64,000 nt of DNA from Hydractinia symbiolongicarpus (lineage: Eukaryota; Cnidaria; Hydrozoa; Anthoathecata; Hydractiniidae). Position numbers and translations under genes: made by a program. Under the pieces are notes generated by a model. The model was given only the letters and a program-made list of their open reading frames with translations. It had not been told where the DNA came from and did not search any database. Position 1 is the stretch's first letter. Each line of letters opens with the position of its first letter. The stretch lies in contig NC_079887.1 of NCBI RefSeq assembly GCF_029227915.1, positions 20,827,650 through 20,891,649 on the forward strand. Reading direction: 5' to 3'. Positions 1 through 27,500 of the stretch are shown here, one piece after another.

Positions 1-1720
1 TTAGTTTAATATTATGAATTCTCATGCGCATTCGTAAAATTGAAAAGTCTGATAACACACCTTATTACTTGTGATGCTTAGATACCTATATTTTATTGTG
101 GTGAGATAGAAAATAGCTAGGTAGCTAGGTAGCTAATTTGATTTTAATGCTTTTTGACTAACTGTTGTAGATTATTGAGTGTATATAAACTTGATATAGC
201 CGGCAGTTTAAAAGCATGTTTTACCGGTTAAATCAAGAAAATTGCCAAAAAAGTCCTACTTGAAATTCTGGAATGCAGGAGGTATAAGCTAATGCAAAAT
301 TTATTAAAAGGAATGCTAGTTCCTTTACACTGGTTTAAAACACCTTCGTAACTTTTAAGTCAATATTTTTCTACTCAATCTACTAAACCTTTGGTTTTGA
401 CGTAATGGCCCGAGTAATGCTTAATTGTAATTACCACGCCAGAGCTATTTCAAAATTTTAAAAATAAGCATCGGGATCTTTTTTTACAAATCACGCTTTT
501 AGGAATTTATGAAAATTTCGTTGTTTTCAAAACAATATACAAGGTGTAGAAGTTAGAATTGCCCATTGGTAACAAAGTTAATTTTACGCCATGTTTCTAT
601 ATTTTTATATAGTATTGTGATTGGTTATATTTTGTCACGTGTGTATAATCTGTATATTAACGCAACTCAGGTATATCTTTTCCCTTGTAAATAGTCTTTC
701 GAGAAGAACGTAGAGTTGTGTCTTATATAGAATTATATTGTCCTATAAGTTGGTGTTTAACATTCTGCATTTCACAGGTAGCTGCAATGGATATTTACTT
801 TTTCCTTGCTGACTCTCTACTTAGGAAGGTTATATCTACGCGTCGTGCGCCATCAAAATCAAACTTCTGTTTTAATCATGTTTGTCGTTATGCAAAACTT
901 GGATGACTTTTTAAACAAATGCAGTTTTAAAATTCCCTAATAAGTTTCCTTTTTTCATTTTTTCATCTACTCTCTTTCAGGTTTACGAGTTTTTTCGAAA
1001 ACTTTAGATTCGTGTCGTGTTGTTTATATTTTGTTGATAATAGAAAAGTGTGCATTACAACAACCAAATAAAGTTGGTGACATTTCACTAACAAAGTTTC
1101 AAGTAAAAAGAATCAGCTACATAAATTGATAGCATAATACTTAGATGCTGATTACATAAAGAAATTCTCCGCGTGGCGAAATTTCAACTAGGCGTAGAAC
1201 AACCGACTGAAATTTTCGGGAAGAAATGTCATGTAATCGCAAAAACCATGCTCATGCAGAGATGTAACTTTCGAGTTAGCAAAATATAAATTGGGCGATA
1301 GCTATCTTTTTTCAAAATTTTGTTTGGATAAGCATTGTTTGTTAACATTGTTTCTGATTGGTAAAAACTTAACTTACATTCCATTTCTGGAAGATGCTTC
1401 AACTCGGCCAAGTTGAAAAAAAATTTAGTCCGGGCTAAGTTTATTCTTAAATCTCCATGTAATAGCAAAACATTTTTCAGCCGCGCCCCAGTTAAAATTC
1501 TCCATGAAATTAGTATTTTAAATTGACACTAAAAGTTTATTGAAATCAATAAAATCATTAGTAGGGTAAATTCCACTCTATACAAACAAAACAATTTCGA
1601 GTTTCATTTTACAAAAAAATAAAAATAAATTATTCAAACAAAAAGCATAGGGTATTTCCCATTTAGCTAAGCGCTGCAACTATGAAAATTCCCAAATGCG
1701 CAAGTAAAAACTTTTTTTAC
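1..1720. other. Upstream region with no supported gene
   Basis: I see no convincing coding sequence here. Short open frames lack coding composition and have no splice partners. A short tagctagg-type repeat lies near 113-135. A canonical acceptor (pyrimidine run then ACAG) ends at 1720, just before the first coding exon of the TRAF gene, so a 5' UTR exon of that gene could lie somewhere in this stretch, but I cannot place it. Confidence 0.5.
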
Positions 1721-1743
1721 AGAGATGAGTTAGACGCTTTTTG

Positions 1744-16868
<15,125 letters not shown>

Positions 16869-17385
16869 GGGCTATTTTCCACTTTAAGAAAATTTTCTGC
16901 GAAACGAAACAGACAGGAACAGAAAGCTTCTGATCATGCGTGTACTTAAAATGTTTACACCACGTGAACGGAAATTTTCTTGTCCCCTCCGTCCTGAAAA
17001 AAGTAAATCGAGTTCAATTTTTTCTTTGCGTTGTGTACGGAAACGACAAGTAGAAATTTATCTGCTCTACTCTGCTCTGCTCTGTGAAAAGTTTTCTTAA
17101 AGTGTAAAAAAAACTTAACTTTAATTGCATCAAGTCAGAGTGACCACACTTTCTCGACACTGCTATACTCTAAACAATAAGACTATAACATATCTGGTCT
17201 GAAAAACTATAAAAATAATATTAAGAAGTAAGAGTGTAGAGAAAAAATGTTGAACAGAAACAAAATATAAGCGAATTATAAAACATGCGACAGAATTGCA
17301 AAATTTTACAATTTTTTTTCTCCGCATTTATCACTTTTTTTTTTGACTTTGTCTTCACAAATTATTGTACAACATTGATTTATTA

Positions 17386-17846
17386 GGGGCTGTTCATATG
17401 GAGGCCGGCTGGCTCGGTTAGGCGGGCTGGCTCGGCTAGCCGGGGTGATTTTCATCTCGTGTTCATATGAAGTTTTTTACATCTCGGACAGCCGGGATGG
17501 AAAAGTTGTTTACATTTCACAAAAGATTCATAAACAATGAAGACAAAAGAATGTATATTGAACTTTAAATAATTGATGAGAATTTTTTAAAACCTATTGT
17601 TACTTTCATCTCGCCCAGGCGCCCAGGCTGGCTTGCCTGTCATATGAACACAATTTTTATTTTTATATGCATTTCTTAAGAATAGCGAGATCCCGCCTGA
17701 CCGAGATCTCGGTACAAACAAGCAAGATCTGGGCAAGGCGCGCTGGCTTGGTTATGATATGAACACATTTTTATTTTTTCATGTGTTTCTTAATAGCAGC
17801 AAGATCCCGCTCAGCCAAGCCAGCCCGCCTCCATATGAACAGCCCC
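17386..17846. mobile_element. PIF/Harbinger-like MITE, 461 bp
   Basis: Terminal inverted repeats begin GGGGCTGTTCATATGGAGGC at both ends, and a TTA target duplication is present (17383-17385 and 17847-17849), typical of PIF/Harbinger. The interior has no ORF. It contains two related blocks of about 75 bp with CATATGAACACA, a T-rich run and GCRAGATCCCGC, plus GC-rich GGCTGGCTCGG repeats near the ends. It is therefore non-autonomous. Confidence 0.85.
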
Positions 17847-18154
17847 TTAGGCATCTTGTTGCAAAAATTTTGGTTATATCAAGATTAAAATTTCGCCTGG
17901 CATGACGTTTCTATCTCGTGCAGCATAAAATGGTATAACGATGGACACGCAAAGGAACAGAATTTCCACATCCTTTTTATTACAACAAACATTCTTCGCA
18001 AATCGTTTTTTATGTGGATGATACAGAGTTTTCCTAAAAATTGCTAGTTGTTAGGTCGCGGAAAAAAACTATTCAGATTCGAAGCGTTACAGATATTTCA
18101 TGCATCCCCATATTGTGTAATTATTAAAAATACTTTTTAGCAATACAAGATACT

Positions 18155-18465
18155 AGTCGTTAGCCCGTGGAAAAGTCCACGGGTTCGCGCAGCTAAGGCA
18201 CCATTTTGCGTGATAGACTGACAGACGTATACGGGTATTTTAATATAGATAGTCGTTAGCCCGTGGAAAAATCCACGTGTTCGCCCGTCCTTTATATTTA
18301 CCCGTCGCAACAAAGTGGATAAAAATATATCGAATTTGATATTCGTGCGCATTTTAAAAATTTCGTGTTTCTGTTACGGGACGCTGCTTTTGCGGACACA
18401 GACAGACGACGGCCATTATTAAAGAGACTATCGTTAATGCATGGAAAAATCCACGAGTCTGCCCA
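18155..18465 (+). repeat. Three TCGTTAGCCCGTGGA hairpin modules
   Basis: The motif TCGTTAGCCCGTGGAAAA followed by its own complement TCCACGGG occurs at about 18155-18191 and 18250-18287, with a more decayed copy at 18428-18465. The first has a perfect 8-bp stem (CCCGTGGA with TCCACGGG) and a 4-base loop. This looks like a repeated end module of a transposable element. The family is not identified. Confidence 0.6.
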
Positions 18466-20231
18466 TCAGCAATGTGTTTCAAACACAACATATTATTATA
18501 AAGATGAGAACTTAAAAATTTCTTTGATAAAAATTAATATTTTAACCATGTCATGTTTTAATTTAATAAAATAGCATTCCAAGACAAGGACTGAAAGCAG
18601 CCAGCTTGGACAAATTAAGAAACATTCTTTTATTATCAAACTGTCACGCATCTGTATTGCACTTTTATAAGGTGTTAAATGGCTTAGGGTTAGCTTAGGG
18701 TTTAGGGTAGAACCTTTTATTTTTTAGCTATAATAGAGTTAGTTTTAACAACACCGTATCCAATTAAATCTTTGATTTTTCGACCTTCTTCAATGTTTTA
18801 AAAGTCTATTTTTATCGTTTTTTTACTGTAAATTCAGGGTTCTTTGCTTTGCATACTGTACGAAAACAGTTGCTTTAAAGTATAATTAAGAAGCGTAGGA
18901 GGGTGACAGTGTACAGGATACATATTATTTTGCCACTAGGAACTCTTAACAGAATAATAGATTTCTTTATAAAACTAAAGTAATTTAAAACAAATAGAGG
19001 TATTTTGGGCAAACTTTAGGCTTCTGATAACGTTACCAAAAAAGTGCTAATATAAGCAATATACCTCGCGGCAGTTTTGTTCCTTTTATGACAAACTATA
19101 AGTGTGCCAAGTTTAATGCCATTAAAGACCCCCACCCCACAGATTTATAGGCCTAAAAAAACCAATTTAGTTCGGAAAATTTGAACGTTAGTTATATCGG
19201 GGATTTACATTTGAGATTTCACTGTATAATTTGGCCCCTGCGCCTGTGCTTAAATATGTGTTTTGCGATACGTGAAAGCTCACCTCGCGCAAAAAAAAAA
19301 GTTGAGCTCATATCTAAGAAACTTTTTATTCTTTTGGAAAATCTTTATTGGTTGCGCTAATTATGCGAAATTATAACGTCACCAACTAGCTCTAAAACAT
19401 TATTAAGCATCTTCATAGTAACTTAATATTAAAAATTGATGTAAAATGTTCAAAACGCTGAACTGAATGATTAAAAAACACATTTTATACCCTATATTTG
19501 GCAAAACTGTTAAATAAAACACCTCACTCAAACTACTTCATGCTGTCATGCATAATTAGTTGTCCAATTCCAAAATCTTAAGAACCAATGAACTTGTTAC
19601 GCTCTTCACAAAAGCAACTTGTTTAGTTAAAACGTGCTCTCTTGTATGATATTTGTAATGGTACAATTATAAAGTTAAGAACTGTAAAAATTGTAAACAT
19701 TGTAATGAACAGATATTTAGCTATAAATATACTCGGTTATTATATCCCGTATTACACAAATTTGTCTTAAGTATTTATTTCATTAATCTAGTGTAATATT
19801 CCTTTTGCCCTTACACTTTTTTCTCTTTAAAATCGTAAGTTTGTTAAAGATAAAATATACTCAACCGCGGAAAGTTTCATATTAAATTCTATCCACAACA
19901 ATGCGGAATGTTGATCCAGTGTCGATGATTAACTAACCTGGCATGCTTTTGTACTGTTTTATTGGAGAAAAATTTAAATGATATTTATTCGACCGTATTG
20001 TGGTAGCTATCGTACGTGTTTTCATCTCCAAACCTAAGAGGATGGAAAAAGAGAAGTTGATACATCTCTTTTTAAGGCAACATAAAACTGTTTATTTTGG
20101 TATTACTCAATTTTAATAAAATTAGAAGATCGTCAAATTGCGTCAGTCTTCTTTGCTGAAAAACTTATTAAGCATTCTCTTGAATAACTAACTTTTGACG
20201 AGTCGGCTCCGTAAGAATATCATAGGTGTAG

Positions 20232-20314
20232 AAAAGCCCTGCAAACGAGGTTGTAACCATTGACTTCTTTAAACAGACAAGGCCCTGCTAAACCTCGTCC
20301 CCAGGGCTCTTTTT
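20232..20314. mobile_element. Tiny foldback element with AGCCCTGGGGACGAGG-type ends
   Basis: The left end AAAAGCCCTGCAAACGAGG and the right end (reverse complement AAGAGCCCTGGGGACGAGG) form an imperfect inverted repeat around a short spacer. The size (about 83 bp) and structure fit a deleted MITE. No ORF. Confidence 0.55.
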
Positions 20315-21025
20315 GTTTTTTGACAATCTCAGATAAAGAAAGAGATAACTAGCCTAGGGAGAAGTGTCGGTCTTGCTATGCTTACTGCGATAATAACACA
20401 TGCATCTGCTAAGCGTGCAGAATGACTTAAGAATCGCAATTTTGAAGTTTTTCGAAGATCCCCTTAGCATAGACAAAGTTTTTAGGCTTACGAAGTGTAG
20501 GCTAATTATGTTAAAAAGTATTTTTTTCTGTAGCTGGAATGTTACTCTTTGAATATCAAGATTTAGAAAGATATTATTAATCGTATAGCAACATCAGAAT
20601 GCAGCATTTTCAAAGAGAAAGTACTATGAGTGCATAATTATTATAAAAAAGGTTTAAATGTACCACTCTGATTCTTGTCAAACCGACGATTTCTGAATAA
20701 AGCAATAGTTAAAAGTAATGAACATCTTTTTAAACGCAGAGAGTCTACAAATAAACACGAAATGTGCTTGAAGAAAAAGGATTTTAACATGATCTACTAC
20801 ATAACTATCCTCGACCTAGGTTTAACTTTTGTGTCCGTCTATAGAGTGTTAAAACTACGAGTGATTAAAAAAGATTGGATGTCTAGATGCTTTCACGGAA
20901 AATAGAAAACGAAACAGGCTTTCTCACCTTGTGAAAAACAGAAGCATTGGTACCTTATCCATGGGTGCACATGGGCATGGTCAAAAAGTTTCACTTAGAC
21001 TAAACATCGTTGTTTCATACGCCAT

Positions 21026-21970
21026 TTATTGATACATTTTTATCTTCATTGATGTAATTTTATTCGTAGTGAAATCAAGAGAAATTTTACACTTTTTCTG
21101 CTCAGTACGCCCCCAACTATCATTAGTCATTTCGGAAACAGATTGTCCAACTTTAAACCCGTCGCTCTGCCTCGGTGTCATGCTTTTTGTCCCTATTGAA
21201 CATAAAAAGACAGAGGCCCTCTCCTTGTTGATTAGGCACGCCATGTCATGTGGTTTTGTTAGTGTTCTGCCCATTGAGTGAGTACCTAACATCATAGTTA
21301 ATAGTCTATCAACCATGCTAACATTGCTAGACTTATTCTTATTCCTTTTTCGAATGTAAGTGTTCTAATGTTTTACTACAGGAGGAAACAGGTTGTAGGT
21401 TTTTGTTTATTGCTTTTATAAAATTATAGATGATTTTTTGTTACAAAAACAACAAACAAAAACCTGAAATAGAGTTTTGTTTATTTATGGAAAATCAGGT
21501 AAAAGAGATAATTGAAGAATAACTTAGACATTGGGCATTCTTTATCATATTTTTATTAAACAAATATTTTTTCTTGCAATGTGTCTGCATTTTTTACTTG
21601 TTAAAAAAAAAAAAATAAATTATACTTGGCTCTAGAAAGTTTTTTAAAGCCTGTCGTCAATCACGTTTATATTTTCTGACATCGCAGAGGTATTTAATGC
21701 TGGGATACTGGACTAACCTTGTATCGGAGCAAAACACCCTGGAGGAACAAAATATTGTTCGCAATTCAAGCTAGAATCTACTAATTTTTCGTTTTTGCGG
21801 TGGGGAACCCGTTTCCGCTCTTCGACCATCTCTCGGTCCTGGTGTTTGGTGGGTACTTTGCAATCCCGTTTATATCTCATTTGCTGCAGGGAATTCAAGC
21901 CGTAATGGCGGTCGATGCTGCAGAAGTTTCTCTTGCGCAGTGATCTTGACCCTTGTTTTAAAGTTGACAT
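21026..21970 (-). CDS. Possible two-exon hypothetical protein, 170 codons
   Basis: Minus-strand exons 21718-21970 and 21026-21285 join across a GT-AG intron with matching phase (CAAG|GTTAGT donor, TTAG acceptor), giving 170 residues from the ATG at 21970. The product is basic and hydrophilic with several Cys (for example VPPGCFAPIQGTHSMGRTL at the junction). There is no signal peptide or membrane segment, and I recognise no domain. The acceptor has a weak pyrimidine tract. The region is GC-richer than its flanks, which supports coding. A further open frame at 22008-22298 on the same strand could be an upstream exon but has no clear splice sites. It may be a lineage-specific gene or a chance join. 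Confidence 0.35.
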
Positions 21971-23114
21971 AATATATCTTGTGTCAAATTATATAGTCTG
22001 TGTCTCATCATGAGGGTGAAAGAAATGGTCTCTTTCTTCTGTTGAAATTGATTGATTGACTTTTGCCATTATATTGAATCAGGAAAAAGAACTGTGATTT
22101 TGGATTTAATGCTTGTTTTTCATATGATGTGGTGTCCTTTAATTTAAGGTAATTTTCTGTGTGCATTTGACAGGATATCGGCGTTAAGAGGTGTACTCTT
22201 TCCAGACGGCATATTCTTGCGGTTGGAATGTTCTCCTTTGTTGCTCTCCGATGATGGGGTGCAAAAAGTGGACTTTTCACAGTCAAACCTTCATTCACAG
22301 TAGAAATCTTATTAAACAGAATTTACAAGCAAAACGACGTTAAAATGTCGCAAAATGGAAAAGATTAAGCAATATCTAAAACATACATTAAAGATTTGAC
22401 TAAAAAAAGAAAAATTCCTTGAAAAACAAAGTATTGAATTTATGAAGGTTTCACCACAAAAACATTATGATTATATATAGCATTTGTCTATCATTTCGTA
22501 ATGGCTGCTTAATCTGAATATTGGCCCATGATTGGTTCAACCAGTATGATGACGCAAACCCGTCTGCAAGAATTGCAGATTGTGGTTAAATACATATACC
22601 TAGATAGCTAAATAATTTTGTGATGAAGTAAAACACTTTTGTTTAATAAGACATTTTATTTTCTGTTAAAGAAATTGATGATGATATGTGTGCTGCTGAG
22701 GATAGAGCTGTATGCAGTTCTTTCCTTTTTTTTTCAAAGATTCACTTTTGTCTGCAATATTGCTACTGTATAGCAGGCCTATCAATAAGAGGAGAGCAAC
22801 CGCTCTTGCTCATGCAAAGGCTTGCCCAATTCTGAGAAATGAGAAACTAGCCGAGCCATTATTTGCTCCCCAAGTTCCACAAATATTTTGTTGGGCTGAG
22901 CAATATTAATTTATCTCACATGGAAATCAATGTTATCTTTCTTATTATTTGCAGTAAAAAATAACCAAAATATACAAAAAAGACAATATAAAGTAGATAA
23001 AAAGACTTTGTAATAAATAAGGCATTTATGAACTTATTCTATTTATTCAGATTGTTCCCCCAGTGTAAATTATTGTAACCTTGGCAGTCTTTTTCAGGAG
23101 AGCTGTGCGATACG

Positions 23115-23146
23115 TTTCAGGCGTGTGATTAATCACACGCCTGAAA
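23115..23146. repeat. 32-bp perfect palindrome
   Basis: The left half TTTCAGGCGTGTGATT is followed directly by its exact reverse complement, with no spacer. It is markedly GC-richer than its flanks. It could be a dimeric protein-binding site or the collapsed tips of a foldback element. Confidence 0.95.
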
Positions 23147-23199
23147 AATAAATACTGAGTTTTCAAAATCAACCTTTAAAATCCATTTCGTAGCGTGCG

Positions 23200-23539
23200 A
23201 TGGCATCCCTCGAAAGAATTTTTGGACACTTGTTAAACAAAACGTCCGATAGATTTCCGTCATGGTCGGACACTTTTAGATCTCAGAAATTGTTGAATAG
23301 TCCTGGTCCTTTTAACCTGATCATCCTAGCTAATTCACCGACTCCTGACTTAGTTAAAAGAACTATGTAGACATAAATCTCTTTTGCCTGGCCCCTTCGT
23401 CGTTGGTAACCAGGTCTTCACAAGAAATCCAGCCATGCGGTTCTTAACTAATGCGGTGGTAAATGCCGACGGAGCACAGATGAAGCAAGTCTGCAAAACT
23501 GCACTTACAGGCGGAATAGACATTTTATCATGGATTTAA
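23200..23539 (+). other. Coding-like relic, two short open frames
   Basis: An ATG-started frame of 56 codons (23200-23370, beginning MASLERIFGHLLNK) is followed in another frame by an open run at 23384-23539 (for example NQVFTRNPAMRFL and QMKQVCKTALTGGIDIL). The sequence is GC-richer than the flanks. The frames could be exons or a frameshifted relic. I do not recognise the family. Confidence 0.3.
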
Positions 23540-24052
23540 TTGTAGATAATTTCTTCAGGTCCGAATTTAATGGATTTTTTCTTTATGCCTGTAAAAACGA
23601 AACCCATGTGTGGTGTAAATTTTTTTTAAGTTTTAAGCCACGTGGATAAAGATTTTTTTTAACTTGAAAACAAAGCATATTTTTGCCTATTTGGTTGTGA
23701 TGACCTGAAAAGTGAACAATAAATATAAAAATGACAGTATAGTCATGCATACTATTTCAGACATGTAGAAAAGGAAGTTAAGATTGAGAGAGTCGCTATA
23801 CCAGTAGACGCTCAATCATCGTGTTTGGGGTTCACGATTTAAAACGCCCCCCACTTTTCTACCGCAACATGAATGCGCAACAAAAAAAACCTCTCAGCCT
23901 GTGTCGTATGCGCAACATTCTTTGCACATGCGCTATGCATTGCACGCGTTACTTGATTTACACATTTGGGCAAGCGATTTATTGCTATGGTGTTATTTTC
24001 TTATTGATAGCCTTGGTATAGCTATAGGTGCAAGATAATTATGTTTTTCCTA

Positions 24053-24118
24053 GCCCTGTTCAGGATTCGAACCCAGATTTCTCATTTGCAAGAATATAGC
24101 CATTAGACCAACAGGGTA
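24053..24118 (-). tRNA. tRNA-Glu-like relic (pseudogene)
   Basis: Read on the minus strand, CCCTGT and ACAGGG can pair as an acceptor stem, TGGTCTAATGGCTA is a very good A box, and GGGTTCGAATCC is an exact B box. The layout resembles tRNA-Glu. The anticodon arm and T stem pair poorly and the whole is only about 66 bases, so I call it a decayed tRNA or a tRNA-derived SINE head, not a working tRNA. It lies 460 bp upstream of the TBCE start codon. Confidence 0.5.
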
Positions 24119-24577
24119 CGAATATTATACATAATTTTACAGTTGCACATTATACCCAGAAGTTTACAGTAAAGTTTAGTTTACTAAGCTTTTCAAGGAT
24201 ATCAAAATTCAGTATTCATATACGAATGTCTCAAAGCAAGCTCAAACAAATAGGGACCGATGTAGCTGTAGTGTGTACTAGTAGATGTATCTCTGTTAGC
24301 CTGTTTTTTTTAAGTCTGAATAAAGCAGGATAACAACTGTGCACACGTCTGTGTGTAAAACTGGTTTTCGAAGTACCCACTCATTGTAGCTAGCTAGCTA
24401 GTTACAATCAGCAACAGAAATTATGACTATCCCTCCCTCTCCCTCTTGTCATTCAATCTTGTCCAAGCCTGAAGTGCAATAGTATCCATGTTTTCTATCC
24501 ACCAAACTTTCGCTGCCCTACGAATTGACAAACTAATATTTTATGTTAGCTATTTTATAATAAACAAAAAGTCAAAA

Positions 24578-27500
24578 ATGGAAAAAGAAGAGCACTGTGT
24601 TGGAGAGCGTTGCTGCTTTGAGGAACACAAGGGAACTATTCGTTACATTGGTGAAGTCCCTCCTACTACAGGTTAGAAATGCAGATTTTTTTTAATCAAA
24701 GTTGATCAACCTGTTAGTAACTTATTTTCTTACCAAAGGTACTTGGTATGGTATTGAATGGGATGATAGTAGAGGAAAACATGATGGAACCAGTAACAAT
24801 GTTCGTTATTTCACATGCAGGTAAAATTCTCCGAAATAATACTGTGTAGAATTATTTGAATGTTGTTGTAGTGTTTTTTTATTTCCGATGTAAAGCAGCA
24901 AACATCAGAATATTTTTGATGTCAGTAGATTCTTGTCTGCAAAGTAATTAAAGTTTTGTTATAGGATACTTAATTTTTGAATTTTTGAAGTCTTTCTAAA
25001 ATTAACAATGTCACACATTTGTTAGATTCCTGGCTACATCCAAAATTAGGCTGACAAAAACATACCAGAGTGACCACACCTCCTAAAATCTCACAAGTAA
25101 CCTAAAAAATGAGGGCTCCCTTAAAAAATATTGATTCCTCCTAAAATCTCTTACAAATGTATGGTAACATCTATTAAATTTCTATTATTAAATTTTATAT
25201 AACAAAAACTAAAGATGTGTTTATGTTGAAACAGGTCTAATGAATTATATTTAGAAAATTTCTGCAATTCCAAAATCACAGCTTCTCTGACATTAAAAAA
25301 AGGAAGATTATTTGTAACTTCATTTGCTTCTTAAATGTTAGCAAGATATCCTAAAATATTTTAATGGTTTTTTTGACGGAATGGTTTATATATGTGTTTT
25401 AGTGTTTTCTCATAAAATTAGACCAAAACCCTCCTAAATTCTCCTGCCAGCCTGCATACATACAAGTAAAAAGTCTTAACTTTGGCCCTTTCGTATACAA
25501 CAACTGTAATTACTCTTTCAAGTTTTAATAAAGGCAAAAAAAGGATGATTGTTGATGTCATCAAAAAGTGCCTGAGAAAAATATCATTTTTATAAAGGTT
25601 AACTTTTTTTTTTTAAATTTGTATTATATGAATGTTTTGAGAATGGAGTGGGAGGTAAGTCTGAAGTTTGATTTTTCAAAATTCCAGATAAACTATATTT
25701 TTAAGTAAAAAAGTGAAATAAATTTATTTTTCATTATTTCTGGACAAAAAGACTCATTTGAGAGATTTTTAACACTGACATTTGATAGAGTTTCCTGAGA
25801 TTGAATTTTAATAAAACAATACTAAAACACATTCAATATATATATATATATCACAAATCTGAATAAAAATGAAGAATAAAAAAGATGTTATTCTTTGCAG
25901 TGATAAACATGGTTCATTTGTCCGTCCTCATAAAATACAGTTTAGTATTGATGCTACTATGGCGCTGGAAGATGTTTATGGGGTTGGTGTATATGAGGAA
26001 GAAAAAATTGTGTTGAATGAAAAAACTAACCAAGAAACCTCAGTGGAGATGGTTGGTTTTGATAAAATTGCTCAAAAGATGAGGTAGTGTAAACAGTTTA
26101 TAGTTGCTGTGTAAAATCTAGGCAAAGAATATTTTTAAGATGTTATTTTGTAAAAAACAAGTAAAATGTTTCTAATAAACTGTTTTTAAACATATTTTTG
26201 GTTAAATTTCCCACTTTTTCTCAAAAAGTTTTTTTGTTTTGTTTTTCATATATATCTCTTTACAAAGTTTTGTGGTTATATTTTGGCAAACCGAGATTAC
26301 ATTTAGTGTGTCAGTAATTTTAATATGTTCAAAAAACAAATAAAACAACATGCACTGAAGTTATGCAAAAAATTATCAAAAAATTGTATGTTTTTTAACT
26401 TGATTGAAATCAATAAATAACTTTTTAAATAACTTCAATTTAGGCATTATTAAAATTTAGGAAATTTTGTTAGATGTTTAAATATTTATTGTCTTAGTAT
26501 GTAACATGTAGCTGTTTTAAATTTATAGTTCAAATTATTTTTAGCAATTTTGAAGCTCTAAAAGATGTTGATCTGGTTAATGTGAAGATAAGTCATGCGA
26601 ATATAGAGAAAGGATTAGAAACATTACTACCTAGTATCTTTTCATGCTGTATCTCTAAGAGACTGCCTCAATTTTGTTGTAACACAAGCAATGATATTGC
26701 ACAACTTTCTTTACTTTGGGGATGACAGTTGTTAAATAATATACCATGGTATGAAATGTTGCTCTTAATCAATACTTCATAAAAATATAAATAATATAAA
26801 TAAAATAATATAAAAAGTGATCTATGAATTTAAAACTAACAATTTCTACAATTGTTTTCTTCTAAAGGCAGAAGTATTTTAAAAAAAGAAGAGTTTATTT
26901 ATGTCATTATAAATTGTTAAATCACCATATTTTGTTATAAAATTTTTAACAAACTTACTTTCAAAGCCTAAGTCATGCCATATATCTTTATGATCAATTT
27001 TATGTTAAGCGGATAAATTTGATCTGTGGAAATATAAAAGTAACTTGCAAGTCGCAATTCGCAATTCCAACCCTGGAAACGCTAAAGATGTTGTTCTGTC
27101 AAGTATTTTGAAATCACATTGGGCATTTTTAATATCTATTAACATAACTATAACAAAGAAGATAAAGCATGCTTCACCTCATTATAAAGCTATATGAAAC
27201 TTTTAAAGTATGAACTAGGGTGTTTTTAAATGACAATTATAATTTACAGGAAATTGTTTGGAGAGTGAATTTAACACTATATATGATGTCTTTTCTTTTT
27301 TGTTTATGAATAAATTATTAATGTTATTTAATTCTTTAACTCTTTTCTTTTGAAATAACATCACTGAGTTTGAGAGACAACTTGATTTCATCAATGAGAG
27401 ACATCTTCAACATAACATCCAAACTTAAATTGCTGAAAGATTTAACACTGAGGTTTGTGTAAAACGATTTATTGGGATCACTGATTACAAATGAATTGTC

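Larger units (their letters stand above)
16869..24577. other. Intergenic region between TRAF and TBCE
   Basis: About 7.7 kb between the TRAF stop and the TBCE start. It holds a Harbinger-like MITE, three hairpin modules, a small GAGCCCTGGGG-type foldback, a possible two-exon minus-strand gene, a coding-like relic, a 32-bp palindrome and a tRNA-like relic, listed separately. Elsewhere (for example 18600-20200 and 22300-23100) I see only AT-rich sequence. Confidence 0.6.

Noticed and set aside
718-906. Open frame upstream of the TRAF gene
   Set aside because: AT-rich, not ATG-started, no domain and no splice partner.
18665-18712. TTAGGG-like repeats suggesting an interstitial telomere
   Set aside because: Only three irregular copies (TTAGGGTTAGCTTAGGGTTTAGGG). 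Too short and degenerate to claim.
27360-27368. AG at 27367 as acceptor for TBCE exon 5
   Set aside because: It would leave the wrong phase after exon 4 and remove residues that align with human TBCE. The TG end at 27352 fits both phase and length.
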